A DNA stretch of 64,000 nt from Paraeggerthella hominis (GTDB lineage Bacteria; Actinomycetota; Coriobacteriia; Coriobacteriales; Eggerthellaceae): the NCBI RefSeq assembly GCF_021044775.1, contig NZ_JAJNOQ010000006.1:1-64000 (forward strand), written 5' to 3'. Positions 26,077 through 34,998 of the stretch are shown here, piece by piece. The notes below the pieces were generated by a model. The model was not told where the DNA came from, did no database searches, and worked only from the letters and a program-made list of their open reading frames with translations. Position 1 is the stretch's first letter; each line of letters opens with the position of its first letter. The position numbers were made by a program, and so were the translations under genes.

Positions 26077-26128
26077 GGATCCGATGCCCGCGCGCGACGA
26101 CGACGTGCGGCGCCCGCGGGCATCGGAT
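26077..26128. repeat. 15-bp perfect inverted repeat upstream of lrgA
   Basis: GATCCGATGCCCGCG (26077-26091) and CGCGGGCATCGGATC (26114-26128) enclose a GC-rich 22-bp centre. In the lrgA leader it would fold into a stable hairpin; it could instead be a regulator site or the end of the upstream transcript. Confidence 0.7.
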
Positions 26129-26282
26129 CAATGCGAAGCGGCTAGTTCCTGTCCATCATAAAGCGAAATGCTCGGTTGTCCATGGAGGCTTTCTGGAGAT
26201 AGAAAAACGATCCCTTTCGCACAAGGCGATCGGGACCGTCGGGCAGCGTCGAAAGACGCGGTGCTTGCGGGCGCTTGGCGTT

Positions 26283-26654
26283 CTAGTCGTCGGCTCCTAC
26301 CAGGGAGTTCATGATTCCCGACACGATGCTGATCACGATGGATGCCACGAACGCGCTGCCGAAGGTGGCAATGGCGAACCCAACTTGGAAGATGCCGTTT
26401 GCAAGCCATGCGGCTACGTACAGCAAAAACGTGTTTACGATCAGATAGAAGATGCCCAGCGTGATGACGGTGATGGGAAGGCTCAGCACCTGCATGAGCG
26501 GTTTGATGCTGATGTTGACAAGCGCCAACATCAAGCCGAAGATGGCGATTCCCACCCATGCCTCGTTGCCGCCGATGATCTCGATGCCGGGAACCAGCCA
26601 TACGGCCACGCCGACGGCGATAGCGGTGACCAGCCAGCGGATGATGAAGTTCAT
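26283..26654 (-). CDS. Phage-holin-family (YvlD-like) membrane protein
   Basis: 123 residues, four helices, no soluble domain. The pattern of the first helix (NFIIRWLVTAIAVGVAVWLVPGI), then ALVNISIKPLMQVLSLPITVITLGIFYLIVN, is typical of the chromosomal four-helix family often annotated as phage holin, which is widespread outside prophages. The physiological role is unknown. The ATG has AAAGGAC upstream; an in-frame GTG five codons earlier is less likely. Confidence 0.8.
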   Translation of the reverse strand: MNFIIRWLVTAIAVGVAVWLVPGIEIIGGNEAWVGIAIFGLMLALVNISIKPLMQVLSLPITVITLGIFYLIVNTFLLYVAAWLANGIFQVGFAIATFGSAFVASIVISIVSGIMNSLVGADD

Positions 26655-26784
26655 GGGAAGTCCTTTCACGTACGGTGTCTCGCAGACTACTATACCGTGC
26701 GTCGCTGAATGCTTCTTAAAAGAGTTATAGATCCGTTACCGCTTACGCTGGCGTTGTCCTTCGGTTTTGAGCGGGCTTATCTGC

Positions 26785-26818
26785 ACGCAGGCCCGGCATG
26801 CTCATGCCGGGCCTGCGT
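26785..26818 (-). terminator. Terminator of the DDAH-type gene
   Basis: Perfect 16-bp stem ACGCAGGCCCGGCATG / CATGCCGGGCCTGCGT with two bases between the arms, 18 bp after the stop on the minus strand. Confidence 0.75.
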
Positions 26819-26835
26819 ATCAAGCGAGCGTTGGG

Positions 26836-27612
26836 TTAGAAGCGCAGCGACAGGCAGCTCAGGCCGCCGTCCAGCTTGCGGTACTCGGACGTGTCGACAG
26901 TCAGCGTCTGGTAGCCCGCGTCCTGCACGGCTGCCAAAACGGTCGGGTAGCCCTCGGGCACGATGACCGTGCCGTTCACCCAGATGCAGTTGGCGGCGTA
27001 GGCCTCGTCCTCGGGAATCTGGATCTTGTTGTACTGAGCGAAGTCGGGCTTCGTCACGAATTCGCCGGACACCAGCATGTTGTTGTCCTCGAGGTAGTTC
27101 ACGCCCGTCTTCAGGTGCAGGACGAATTCCAGCGGCACTTCGGAGCCTTCGAGGCCCCAGCCTTCCAGGATCTCGAAGAACTGGCGGATGCCCTCTTCAT
27201 TGGTGCGAGCGGAGCGTCCCACGTAGAAGTGGTCGCCCACCATCATGACGTCGCCGCCGTCCAGCGTGCCCGGGGCAACGATGTGCTTCACGTGCTCGTC
27301 ATCGAAGAACTGGCGAACAGCGGGCTCGATCTCGTCTTTCTCGCCGTTGCGGCTGGCGGCGCCAGGGTTCGCGATGATGGCGCCCTTGCGCGTGATGACC
27401 GCCGGGTCCTCGACGAAGCAGGAGTCGGGGAACTGCTCGAGCGCGGGCAGGACGGTTACCTCGACGCCGCATTCCTTCAGGGCCGCAATGTAGTCGTCAT
27501 GCTGCTTGCAGGCCAGCTCGTAGTCGGGCTTGCCCAGCTCGGGTGCGGAGGTGATGCCTTCGACCATCGATTTGGCGGGGCGGCGGACGATGACGTTCGT
27601 GAACTTGGTCAT
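26836..27612 (-). CDS. Dimethylargininase-type amidinohydrolase (DDAH family)
   Basis: 258 residues, the usual DDAH size. Guanidine-group hydrolase landmarks are SCFVEDPAV near 67, GTLDGGDVM near 118, a catalytic His166 in VLHLKTG and Cys253 in GGLSCLSLRF six residues from the end. Members hydrolyse arginine, methylated arginines or related guanidines to citrulline and an amine. The true substrate is uncertain. The promoter carries the palindrome ATTGTATACAAT (27677-27688), and the divergent gene encodes a GntR regulator. Confidence 0.85.
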   Translation of the reverse strand: MTKFTNVIVRRPAKSMVEGITSAPELGKPDYELACKQHDDYIAALKECGVEVTVLPALEQFPDSCFVEDPAVITRKGAIIANPGAASRNGEKDEIEPAVRQFFDDEHVKHIVAPGTLDGGDVMMVGDHFYVGRSARTNEEGIRQFFEILEGWGLEGSEVPLEFVLHLKTGVNYLEDNNMLVSGEFVTKPDFAQYNKIQIPEDEAYAANCIWVNGTVIVPEGYPTVLAAVQDAGYQTLTVDTSEYRKLDGGLSCLSLRF

Positions 27613-27676
27613 TGCGAATCCTTTCGCGCGGTTCGGTGCTGCCGGTATTCCTTATGGTGCAAACTGTAGCTTGGAT

Positions 27677-27688
27677 ATTGTATACAAT
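27677..27688. promoter_or_regulatory. Candidate GntR-family operator
   Basis: Perfect palindrome ATTGTATACAAT 65 bp upstream of the DDAH-type start. TTGT-AT-ACAA half-sites resemble operators of the FadR/FCD branch of GntR repressors, and such a regulator gene lies divergently next door. Assignment is inference. Confidence 0.5.
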
Positions 27689-27955
27689 CAAGGCGTATAA
27701 GGAAAAAGTTACCGCCCGGACACGACGCCTTGGCAACGCGCTCGGACGGCATGACGGTGCAAAGCCCGGTCGATCTTGGGGAAAGCAAGCGAGCACGCGT
27801 GAAGCGGGCGTGCGTGAAAAAGGTCGCCACCCCGGCGTTTGCGCCTGGCTGTTTTCGGGAATGTCTAAGGGCTCGTTTGCCCTGTTCTTCGCAGAGGGCA
27901 GGGTTGCGCGTATGATATATTGGTATGCAGTGCAGCAGCGTGACAGGCGGATTAC

Positions 27956-28609
27956 ATGACAAACGAGTACCGGTCGCTGAAGGGCCATGTGTACGACTAC
28001 ATCGTTGATCTTATTGACGGCGGTGCGCTGGCCGACGACCACAAAATCAGCGAGCAGCAGATATGCGAGGCGCTAGGCGTGAGCCGTACGCCGGTGCGCG
28101 AGGCGCTCATTCAGCTTGCCTCCGACGGTTATCTTGAAAACGTTCCGCGCAAGGGGTTTTACGTGAAAAGCGTGACCGAGGACAGCGCTCGGGAGATTGT
28201 CGAGGTCATCGGGCCTTTAGACGGGCGGGCGGCTCTGCTTGCGGTGGACCGCATGACCGACGAGGACCTTGCCCAACTGCAGTTTCTGCACGGTTCGATG
28301 GAGCTGGCCATCGAGAAGCGCCTGTATAAAAAATACGACGATCTTCAGCGCGACTTTCACGCCTGCTATATGGAGAAGTGCGGAAACGCTCGCTTGGTGG
28401 AGCTTATCCGGCAGTTGAACCGCTGCTTCATGAAGCGCGAGTACGCCCGCGTTGCCGAATCCGATTTGGACGGCCTTTTGCGGCAGGCAAACGACGAGCA
28501 TGCCGAAATCGTGCGCTTGTTCGAAAGCCGCGACGGTGCCCGCCTGCAACGCTATATCCGCGATGTTCATTGGAGTGACGACAATGCAAAATTCCTCGTT
28601 TGGCAGTAA
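27956..28609 (+). CDS. GntR-family regulator, FCD (FadR-like) type
   Basis: 217 residues. The N-terminal winged helix (about 5-70) has the GntR signature ISEQQICEALGVSRTPVREALIQLASDGYLE. The C-terminal helical FCD domain has the metal/ligand-binding pattern with Asp and His residues (DLQRDFHACYMEK and NDEHAEIVRLF). These sense small carboxylates. Divergent from the DDAH-type hydrolase, with a likely operator between, so local control of guanidine or arginine metabolism is the simplest reading. The next gene overlaps its 3' end by 26 bp. Confidence 0.88.
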   Translation: MTNEYRSLKGHVYDYIVDLIDGGALADDHKISEQQICEALGVSRTPVREALIQLASDGYLENVPRKGFYVKSVTEDSAREIVEVIGPLDGRAALLAVDRMTDEDLAQLQFLHGSMELAIEKRLYKKYDDLQRDFHACYMEKCGNARLVELIRQLNRCFMKREYARVAESDLDGLLRQANDEHAEIVRLFESRDGARLQRYIRDVHWSDDNAKFLVWQ

Positions 28610-29924
28610 GGGCGCATGCGCAAGCGTGTTGGAAGATGCCGTGCCGCATCCCGAATGCCCCGTTGAGCGCCAGTGCGGTGCGTGCCAGCATATCAGCGTG
28701 GCGTACGCCGATCAGCTTGCTGCCAAAGATGCGCAGGTTGCGAAGCTGTTCGCGCAGGTGGCCGATCCGTCTGCGCTTCTGCCTATTTTGGGAATGGAAG
28801 ACCCCTATTACTACCGCAATAAGGTGGCGTCTCCGTACGCGCCCGGTCGCAAGCTCCCTGCGCCGGGCGGCAAGGGAAAAGCCGATCGCTCGAAGGAAGG
28901 TCGAGGCAAGAGCGGCAAAGGCGGCAAGAACGGCAAGGGCGCAGCTCCCCGGCGCGAGATCTTGTGCGGCATGTATGCCGCAGGTACGCATCGCATCGTT
29001 TCCACCGATGCCTGCCTGCTGGAAAACCAGCAGGCCAAACGCATTATCCGGGCCATTCGCGATCTTATGCCGCGCTACGGCATAACGCCTTACGACGAAG
29101 ACAAAGGGGTGGGGTTTTTGCGCCATGCCATTGTGCGCGTGGGGCATACAAGCGAAGAGGTGCTGGTTACGCTGGTAACGAACGGGCGGGAGTTCCCGGC
29201 GTCGCGGAATTTCTGCCGCGATTTGGTCAAGCGCTGCCCCGGCGTCACGACGGTCGTGCAGAACGTCAACGAGCGTCAGACGAATGTCATCTTGGGGCAG
29301 CGCGAGCAAACGCTCTATGGCCCCGGCTTCATATTGGATAAGCTGTGCGGACTGAGCTTCCGTATTTCTTCGCAGTCGTTTTACCAGGTCAACGCAGTTC
29401 AGACTGAAGTTTTGTACCGCCGTGCCATCGAGCTGGCCGAATTCACCGGCAGCGAGAGCGCCATCGACGCCTACTGCGGCACGGGCACCATTGGTTTGGT
29501 GGCGGCAAAGCACGGCGCCGCGCAGGTGACGGGCGTGGACAGCGTGGCTTCGGCCATTCGCGACGCGCGCGAGAACGCCCGGCACAACGGGGTGGAAAAC
29601 GCCCGGTTCGTGGTGGGCGACGCGGGCGATTTCATGCGCGAGCAGGCGGCTGACGGCCAGCGCGTAGACGTGCTGCTGATGGATCCGCCGCGCGCCGGCG
29701 CGAGCGAGGAATTCTTGCACGCTGCCGTGGCGCTTGCCCCGAAACGCATGGTTTACATTTCCTGCAACCCTACAACTCAAGTGCGTGACCTGGCGTTTCT
29801 ACGTGACCGAGGCTTTACGGTCAAGGTTGTTCAGCCAGTTGACATGTTCCCCCATACCGATCACATCGAGACGATTGCTCTTATCGTGGCTCCCGCAAAC
29901 AGAAACCTCCCTTCCAGCTTCTGA
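28584..29924 (+). CDS. 23S rRNA (uracil-5)-methyltransferase RumA/RlmD-type
   Basis: 446 residues from the ATG at 28584 with GGAG eight bases upstream. Four cysteines (25, 31, 34 and 144) match the 4Fe-4S ligands of RumA. The methyltransferase domain shows QSFYQVN, DAYCGTGTIGLVA, LMDPPRAG and the catalytic Cys in YISCNPTTQ. It methylates C5 of a uridine in rRNA or tRNA with SAM. Two oddities: there is no N-terminal TRAM domain, and residues about 86-124 form a Gly/Lys/Arg-rich insert that may replace it in RNA binding. The start lies inside the GntR gene, so the two are coupled. Confidence 0.85.
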   Translation: MQNSSFGSKGACASVLEDAVPHPECPVERQCGACQHISVAYADQLAAKDAQVAKLFAQVADPSALLPILGMEDPYYYRNKVASPYAPGRKLPAPGGKGKADRSKEGRGKSGKGGKNGKGAAPRREILCGMYAAGTHRIVSTDACLLENQQAKRIIRAIRDLMPRYGITPYDEDKGVGFLRHAIVRVGHTSEEVLVTLVTNGREFPASRNFCRDLVKRCPGVTTVVQNVNERQTNVILGQREQTLYGPGFILDKLCGLSFRISSQSFYQVNAVQTEVLYRRAIELAEFTGSESAIDAYCGTGTIGLVAAKHGAAQVTGVDSVASAIRDARENARHNGVENARFVVGDAGDFMREQAADGQRVDVLLMDPPRAGASEEFLHAAVALAPKRMVYISCNPTTQVRDLAFLRDRGFTVKVVQPVDMFPHTDHIETIALIVAPANRNLPSSF

Positions 29925-30048
29925 GCCCTTGGGGAGGAGTATGATATCGCCAAGACGCTTGGCGTCCTGTTGGACTTGAAGGCCCCGTTTGGGCTTCGCC
30001 GCTTTCGAGTGGGTTCGATCGGCGGGATATGCGAGAAGGGGAGCGAAC

Positions 30049-31167
30049 GTGAGCGAATCGAACATCCTGCGTCAGCGCATTGCTGCCGCCATTTCCGAGC
30101 GCGACTTGGCGAAGCCGGACGCCCCGGTGCTTCTTATGGTGTCGGGGGGGTCGGATTCGACGGCGCTGGCATATTTGGCTCGCGACCTGCACGACGAAGG
30201 GCTGGTGGGCCCGCTTGCCATGTTGCACGTGAATCACAAGCTCAGGGGCGAAGACGCCGATGCCGACGCGCGGTTCGTGGAAGAGCTTGCCGAGCTTCTG
30301 GCCGTGCCGCTGTTCTTGTGCGAGGTCGATATAGCGCGCGAGGCGCAGCGCACGGGCGAGAACGTGGAGGCCGTCGCGCGGCGCGAGCGCTATCTTGCCG
30401 CGAACGAAGCGCTCGAAAGCCTGTGCCTGCACGCGTCCGCGCCGCTTGCGGACGGGCGTGTTTTCACGGCTCACACAGCCGACGACCGCGTGGAGAGCTT
30501 CTACATGAGGTCCATCGTGGGTACGGGGCCGGGCGGCTTTCGCGCGATGCGGTACCGAAACGGGCCGGTGGTTCGTCCGTTGCTGGACGCGACGCGCGAT
30601 GATCTTCGGGCGTATTTGGACGACCGTGCACAGGCTGGCTTGCCGGTGGCGCGCGACGATTCGGGCGCGCTGTGGCGCGAGGATGCCACGAATGCCCATA
30701 CCGACCGGTTTCGCGCGTACGTGCGCCACGAGATCGTGCCGCGTGCGAAAGAGCGAAATACCCAGCTCATGGAAGTGCTGTGCCGAACCATGAACCTGAT
30801 CGCCGACGAAGACGACATGCTCGAGAGCTTGGTGGACGATCTGGTTGAGCAGCATGCGTCCTGGATCGAGCATGTTCCCGGGCAGTCTCCCGATTTCGAC
30901 GCCGGTTGCGTTCTGGCTCCCGAGCTGGGCGAACAGCCCGCTCCGTTGCTTCGTCGCGTGGCGGTGCGCATCTTGCATCACATGCTGGGACCCGAAGCGC
31001 GGGTGGAGACTGCTTCCGTGGACGCCGTGCTGGCCGCATGGGGCGAAGCGCGCCCAAGGGGCGGGTACGTGGTCAACGTGCAGGGCGATTTGGCCATCAG
31101 CGCCAACAAGCAGGGCGTGCGCATAGAGCCCATGGCTGCGTTTCGTGCGCGAAGGAAGCGGGTCTAG
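30049..31167 (+). CDS. tilS: tRNA(Ile)-lysidine synthase
   Basis: 372 residues from a GTG with AAGGGGAG six bases upstream. The PP-loop motif SGGSDSTAL is near 35, followed by HVNHKLRGEDADADARFVEEL and TAHTADDRVESFYMR, all typical of TilS. It attaches lysine to C34 of tRNA-Ile2 with ATP so that AUA is read as Ile; essential in bacteria. The C-terminal part is shorter and less conserved. Followed by maf and hpt, then ftsH, an order often seen for tilS-hpt-ftsH. Confidence 0.9.
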   Translation: MSESNILRQRIAAAISERDLAKPDAPVLLMVSGGSDSTALAYLARDLHDEGLVGPLAMLHVNHKLRGEDADADARFVEELAELLAVPLFLCEVDIAREAQRTGENVEAVARRERYLAANEALESLCLHASAPLADGRVFTAHTADDRVESFYMRSIVGTGPGGFRAMRYRNGPVVRPLLDATRDDLRAYLDDRAQAGLPVARDDSGALWREDATNAHTDRFRAYVRHEIVPRAKERNTQLMEVLCRTMNLIADEDDMLESLVDDLVEQHASWIEHVPGQSPDFDAGCVLAPELGEQPAPLLRRVAVRILHHMLGPEARVETASVDAVLAAWGEARPRGGYVVNVQGDLAISANKQGVRIEPMAAFRARRKRV

Positions 31168-31240
31168 CGCCTCGCGCGCCTGCGTCCATTCGGGCTTGTT
31201 GGCGAAGTGCGCCGTTTTCTTGTGCGCTTCGCCAAGGTGG

Positions 31241-31253
31241 TACAATACCCGTC
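31241..31253 (+). promoter_or_regulatory. -10 box placed for a leaderless maf transcript
   Basis: TACAAT at 31241-31246 ends seven bases before the maf ATG, so transcription would start at or next to the start codon. No ribosome site precedes the ATG. A GC-rich hairpin (31201-31233) lies just upstream and may end the tilS transcript. Confidence 0.45.
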
Positions 31254-31958
31254 ATGGAAAACGAACAGAACACCTCATCTCAAGAGTCCGCAAGCGCCGA
31301 GGCTCAGTCGGCTGCGCCTTCTACCCAGCCTGCACTCACCGTCGACGTCATTTTGGCCAGCGGGTCGCCGCGACGCCGCGAGCTGCTGGAACGGGAAGGC
31401 GTGGAATTCACCGTCCGCGTGTCCGAAGTTGACGAAACGTTGGAGCCCGATTTGCTTGCCGACCCGCCCGAAGCGGCTAAAAAGCTGGCAGAGCGCAAAG
31501 CCGGAGCCGTGGTTCAAGAGGTCCTGTCGGGCGATTACACGGGCATGGCCGCCGTTTTGGGCGCCGACACCATGGTGGTGTGCGAGGGCGAGATTTTCGG
31601 GAAGCCCGTGAGCCTTTCCGACGCGAAGCGCATGCTGCGTCGACTGGCCGGCACCACGCACGAAGTGATCACCGCCGTATCCGTATGGCTGGTCGCCGCG
31701 CCCGAGCCCGACCAGGTATCGCTGGGCTTCCGCACGTTCGTGGACAGCGCTGCCGTGACGTTTCACGAGCTGAGCGACGACCAGATCGTCGAGTACCTGC
31801 GCAAAGGCGAATCGTTCGACAAGGCTGGCGCGTATGCCGTCCAAGGAGCCGGAGCCGATCTTGTGAAGCACGTGCAGGGCGACCTCGACACGGTTATCGG
31901 CTTGCCGGTAAAGCGCTTGCTCGAAGAGTTCCCGGACTTGAAGACTTCGCTCGCCTAG
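31254..31958 (+). CDS. maf: Maf-family nucleoside triphosphate pyrophosphatase
   Basis: 234 residues. After a Ser/Ala/Gln-rich N-terminal tail of about 28 residues comes the Maf signature ILASGSPRRRELLEREG. Then come the catalytic GADTMVV near 103 and GKPVSLSDAKRMLRRLAGTTHEV, and late DKAGAYAVQGAG. The family hydrolyses non-canonical dTTP/UTP or m7GTP-type nucleotides to the monophosphate and helps restrain septum formation. The ATG lies seven bases after a TACAAT box, suggesting a leaderless mRNA. Confidence 0.88.
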   Translation: MENEQNTSSQESASAEAQSAAPSTQPALTVDVILASGSPRRRELLEREGVEFTVRVSEVDETLEPDLLADPPEAAKKLAERKAGAVVQEVLSGDYTGMAAVLGADTMVVCEGEIFGKPVSLSDAKRMLRRLAGTTHEVITAVSVWLVAAPEPDQVSLGFRTFVDSAAVTFHELSDDQIVEYLRKGESFDKAGAYAVQGAGADLVKHVQGDLDTVIGLPVKRLLEEFPDLKTSLA

Positions 31959-32152
31959 CGCTTCAACGACGGACGGTTGCTTATAAAGCCCCAGTTCCTG
32001 CGGCACAATGTAATTATCGTGGCATGTGGGGCGGCGTTACCGTATTGTCTCCTTTTGCTTGGAGGGCAATGGTACACTAACCGAACTCATGGTAAGCGTT
32101 GACGTCCTTGCTCACGTAATGCGCATTCGCGCATGGGCGGTCAAGGATACGA

Positions 32153-32722
32153 ATGGAAAGCGACGAAGAGGCCGAAACCGTGCATCAAGACATTGCGGAG
32201 ATCCTGTTCACCGAAGACGATCTAGCCCGGCGCGTGGGCGAAATCGGGGCGGCGATCACGAACGATTACGCGAAGGTCGCCGACGAGGGCATCGTGCTCG
32301 TGTCGGTTCTGCGCGGCGCTGCAATTTTCATGGCGGATCTGGCTCGTGCGATTGAGCTGCCGCTCGAGATGGACTACATGGCCATTTCGTCGTACGGCAA
32401 CGGCGCGAAAAGCTCCGGCGTGGTGCGCATCCTCAAGGACCTTTCCTCCGAAATCGAGGGGCGGCACGTTATCGTGGCCGAAGACATCCTCGATTCCGGC
32501 CTTACTTTGAAGTACCTGTTGAAGAACCTGTCGTCGCGCGGTCCTGCCTCCATCGAGGTTGCGACGTTGCTGCGCAAGCAGACGCCGGCGCAGGCGAAGA
32601 TTGATTGCAAGTATATTGGCTTTGAATGTCCCGATGAGTTTATCGTAGGCTATGGGCTCGATTTCGCGGAGCGTTACCGCAACCTTCCCTACATCGGCGT
32701 TTTGAAGCCGGAGATCTACTAA
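32153..32722 (+). CDS. hpt: Hypoxanthine phosphoribosyltransferase
   Basis: 189 residues; AAGGA lies upstream of the ATG. The PRPP-binding loop VIVAEDILDSGLTLKYL and the N-terminal LVSVLRGAAIFMADL are diagnostic. Salvages hypoxanthine and guanine to IMP and GMP in the cytoplasm. Directly followed by ftsH (17 bp gap), a conserved neighbour pair. Confidence 0.92.
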   Translation: MESDEEAETVHQDIAEILFTEDDLARRVGEIGAAITNDYAKVADEGIVLVSVLRGAAIFMADLARAIELPLEMDYMAISSYGNGAKSSGVVRILKDLSSEIEGRHVIVAEDILDSGLTLKYLLKNLSSRGPASIEVATLLRKQTPAQAKIDCKYIGFECPDEFIVGYGLDFAERYRNLPYIGVLKPEIY

Positions 32723-32739
32723 CCCGAAAGCAAGGCTTT

Positions 32740-34998
32740 ATGGCACAGCAAAACAAACAATCACAGTTTCAGCAGCCGAACCCTCGGACGACCGTCATAT
32801 CGGTCATCCTGTTCATGATCATTGCCTTTTTCGTAGGGCAGCAGTTCATGAACATGTCCACGTCGGGGTCTATGCCTACCGATCGCCTGATCACCTCGGA
32901 GTTCGTTCAGGCCGTCGAGCAGGACCGCATGACGAAGGTGGTGTACAACGCGGGCGACTACACGGTGTCCGGCACGTACTACCCGGCTATCACCGCGGGC
33001 TCGACTGCGGCCGACGCGTTCAACGGGGCTTTCCAGGCGCTGAACGCGAAGATGGCAACCATCAAGAATCCTGAAACGGGCAAGGCCTTGGGCGGCGTGG
33101 GAACGTCCGACTTGAGTTCCGTGACCTTGGGCAGCGAGCATAAGTTCACGTCCACGTACGCAGGCGGCTCCATCGGCGAGCTGATGGCCGCTCACCCGAA
33201 CGTGCCGTACGAGGTGCAATTGCCCAGCCCGTGGGCCAGCATTCTGTCCACGCTGCTTCCCATCATCCTGATCGGCGGCCTGCTGTTCTTCTTCTTCAAT
33301 TCCATGCAGAAGGCGAACAACTCCCAGATGAGCTTCGGCAAGGCTAAAACCAAGAAGAGCATCGAAGAGCGCCCCGACGTCAAATTCTCCGACGTTGCCG
33401 GCGTGGACGAGGCTGTAGAGGAGATGCAGGAAATCAAGGACTTCCTGGCGAATCCCGCCAAGTACCAGTCCATGGGCGCGAAGATTCCGCGCGGCTGCCT
33501 GCTGGTGGGCCCTCCGGGCACCGGCAAGACGCTGTTGGCGCGCGCCGTCGCTGGCGAAGCGGGCGTTCCGTTCTTCAGCATTTCCGGCTCGGACTTCGTC
33601 GAGATGTTCGTGGGCGTGGGCGCGTCCCGCGTGCGCGACCTGTTCCAGCAGGCGAAGGAAGCTTCCCCTTCCATTATCTTCATCGACGAGATCGACGCCG
33701 TGGGCCGTCAGCGCGGCACCGGTTTGGGCGGCGGTCACGATGAGCGCGAGCAAACGCTCAACCAGTTGCTGGTGGAGATGGACGGTTTCGAGGCCAATGA
33801 TTCCGTGGTGCTGATCGCGGCGACCAACCGTGCCGACGTGCTCGATCCCGCCTTGCTGCGCCCCGGCCGTTTCGATCGCCAGATTGTGGTGGACGCGCCC
33901 GACGTCAAGGGTCGCGAGCGCATCCTGCAGGTTCACTCCAAGGACAAGCCTTTGGGCAGCGACGTCGACCTGGCAAAGGTGGCGAAGCTCACCCCCGGCT
34001 TTACCGGTGCGGATCTTTCCAACCTTATGAACGAGTCTGCGCTGCTGACCGCCCGCCGTGGCAAGAAGATCATCACCCAGCAGGAAGTCAGCGAGTCGAT
34101 GGAGCGTGTTATCGCAGGTCCCGAGCGCAAGGGTCGCGTGTTGGACGAGCGCACGAAGCACACCATCGCGTACCACGAGAGCGGACACGCCCTGGTGGGA
34201 CACCTGCTGCCCCATGCCGATCCCGTGCATAAGATATCGATCATTTCGCGCGGCCGCGCGCTGGGCTACACGTTGTCCATTCCCAAGGAGGACAAGGTGC
34301 TCAACTCGCTGGGCGAGATGCGCGACGAGCTGGCCGTGTTCATGGGCGGTCGCGTGGCGGAGGAGATCTTCTGCGACGACATCACCACGGGCGCTTCGAA
34401 CGATCTTGAGCGTGCTACCAAGATGGCGCGCGCCATTGTGACGCAGTACGGCATGAGCACCGAGCTGGGCACGCAGGTGTTCGGCCAGCCCAATCACGAG
34501 GTGTTCCTGGGCCGCGACTACGGCAACACGCAGGATTACTCCGAGGAAACGGCGCGCCGCATCGACGACGAGGTTGCGCGCATCATGAAGGAAGCGCACG
34601 ATCGGGCGTACGACATTCTGGTGAGCCATCGCGAGCAGATGGACCTGATGGCCAACGTGCTGCTGGAGCGCGAAACCGTGGAGGGCGAGGCGTGCTTGGC
34701 CTTGCTGGACAACACGTGGGACGAATACCTGAAGCACGAGGACGAGATCATCGCCAAGAAGGAGGCGGAGGAGCGCGCCGCGCGCGAGCGTGACGAGAAG
34801 CTTGCCGACCCCAATTGGAAGGAAGAGCCGATCGAGCCGGGCGATCAGGATCCGAACCCGCCGTTCCGCGCGCCCGCTGCGCCGGATGCGGTGGCGCCCG
34901 CTGCGCCTTCGAACGACCCCGCTGCTCCTGCGCCGTCTGACGCTTCTGCGGGTCAGCCCCAGTCCAACGATGAGAAAGGCGACGGAACCGCACGATGA
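32740..34998 (+). CDS. ftsH: ATP-dependent zinc metalloprotease FtsH
   Basis: 752 residues. Two membrane helices (19-36 and 168-186) enclose an outer domain of about 130 residues. The AAA module shows Walker A GPPGTGKT (257-264), Walker B IIFIDEID (312-319) and the second region of homology ending RPGRFDR. The zinc site HESGH is at 479-483 with a downstream Asp ligand. It degrades misplaced or unassembled membrane proteins. The C-terminal 60 residues are Pro/Ala/Asp-rich and probably disordered, longer than in E. coli. Overlaps folP-folK by four bases. Confidence 0.96.
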   Translation: MAQQNKQSQFQQPNPRTTVISVILFMIIAFFVGQQFMNMSTSGSMPTDRLITSEFVQAVEQDRMTKVVYNAGDYTVSGTYYPAITAGSTAADAFNGAFQALNAKMATIKNPETGKALGGVGTSDLSSVTLGSEHKFTSTYAGGSIGELMAAHPNVPYEVQLPSPWASILSTLLPIILIGGLLFFFFNSMQKANNSQMSFGKAKTKKSIEERPDVKFSDVAGVDEAVEEMQEIKDFLANPAKYQSMGAKIPRGCLLVGPPGTGKTLLARAVAGEAGVPFFSISGSDFVEMFVGVGASRVRDLFQQAKEASPSIIFIDEIDAVGRQRGTGLGGGHDEREQTLNQLLVEMDGFEANDSVVLIAATNRADVLDPALLRPGRFDRQIVVDAPDVKGRERILQVHSKDKPLGSDVDLAKVAKLTPGFTGADLSNLMNESALLTARRGKKIITQQEVSESMERVIAGPERKGRVLDERTKHTIAYHESGHALVGHLLPHADPVHKISIISRGRALGYTLSIPKEDKVLNSLGEMRDELAVFMGGRVAEEIFCDDITTGASNDLERATKMARAIVTQYGMSTELGTQVFGQPNHEVFLGRDYGNTQDYSEETARRIDDEVARIMKEAHDRAYDILVSHREQMDLMANVLLERETVEGEACLALLDNTWDEYLKHEDEIIAKKEAEERAARERDEKLADPNWKEEPIEPGDQDPNPPFRAPAAPDAVAPAAPSNDPAAPAPSDASAGQPQSNDEKGDGTAR

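Noticed and set aside
26283..26654. Prophage remnant because of the holin-like gene
   Set aside because: This four-helix family is common as a lone chromosomal gene; no other phage genes, integrase or attachment repeats are nearby.
32026..32355. Plus-strand frame overlapping the start of hpt
   Set aside because: Out of frame with hpt, Arg/Gly-rich, and ends inside it; hpt has its own ribosome site at 32153.
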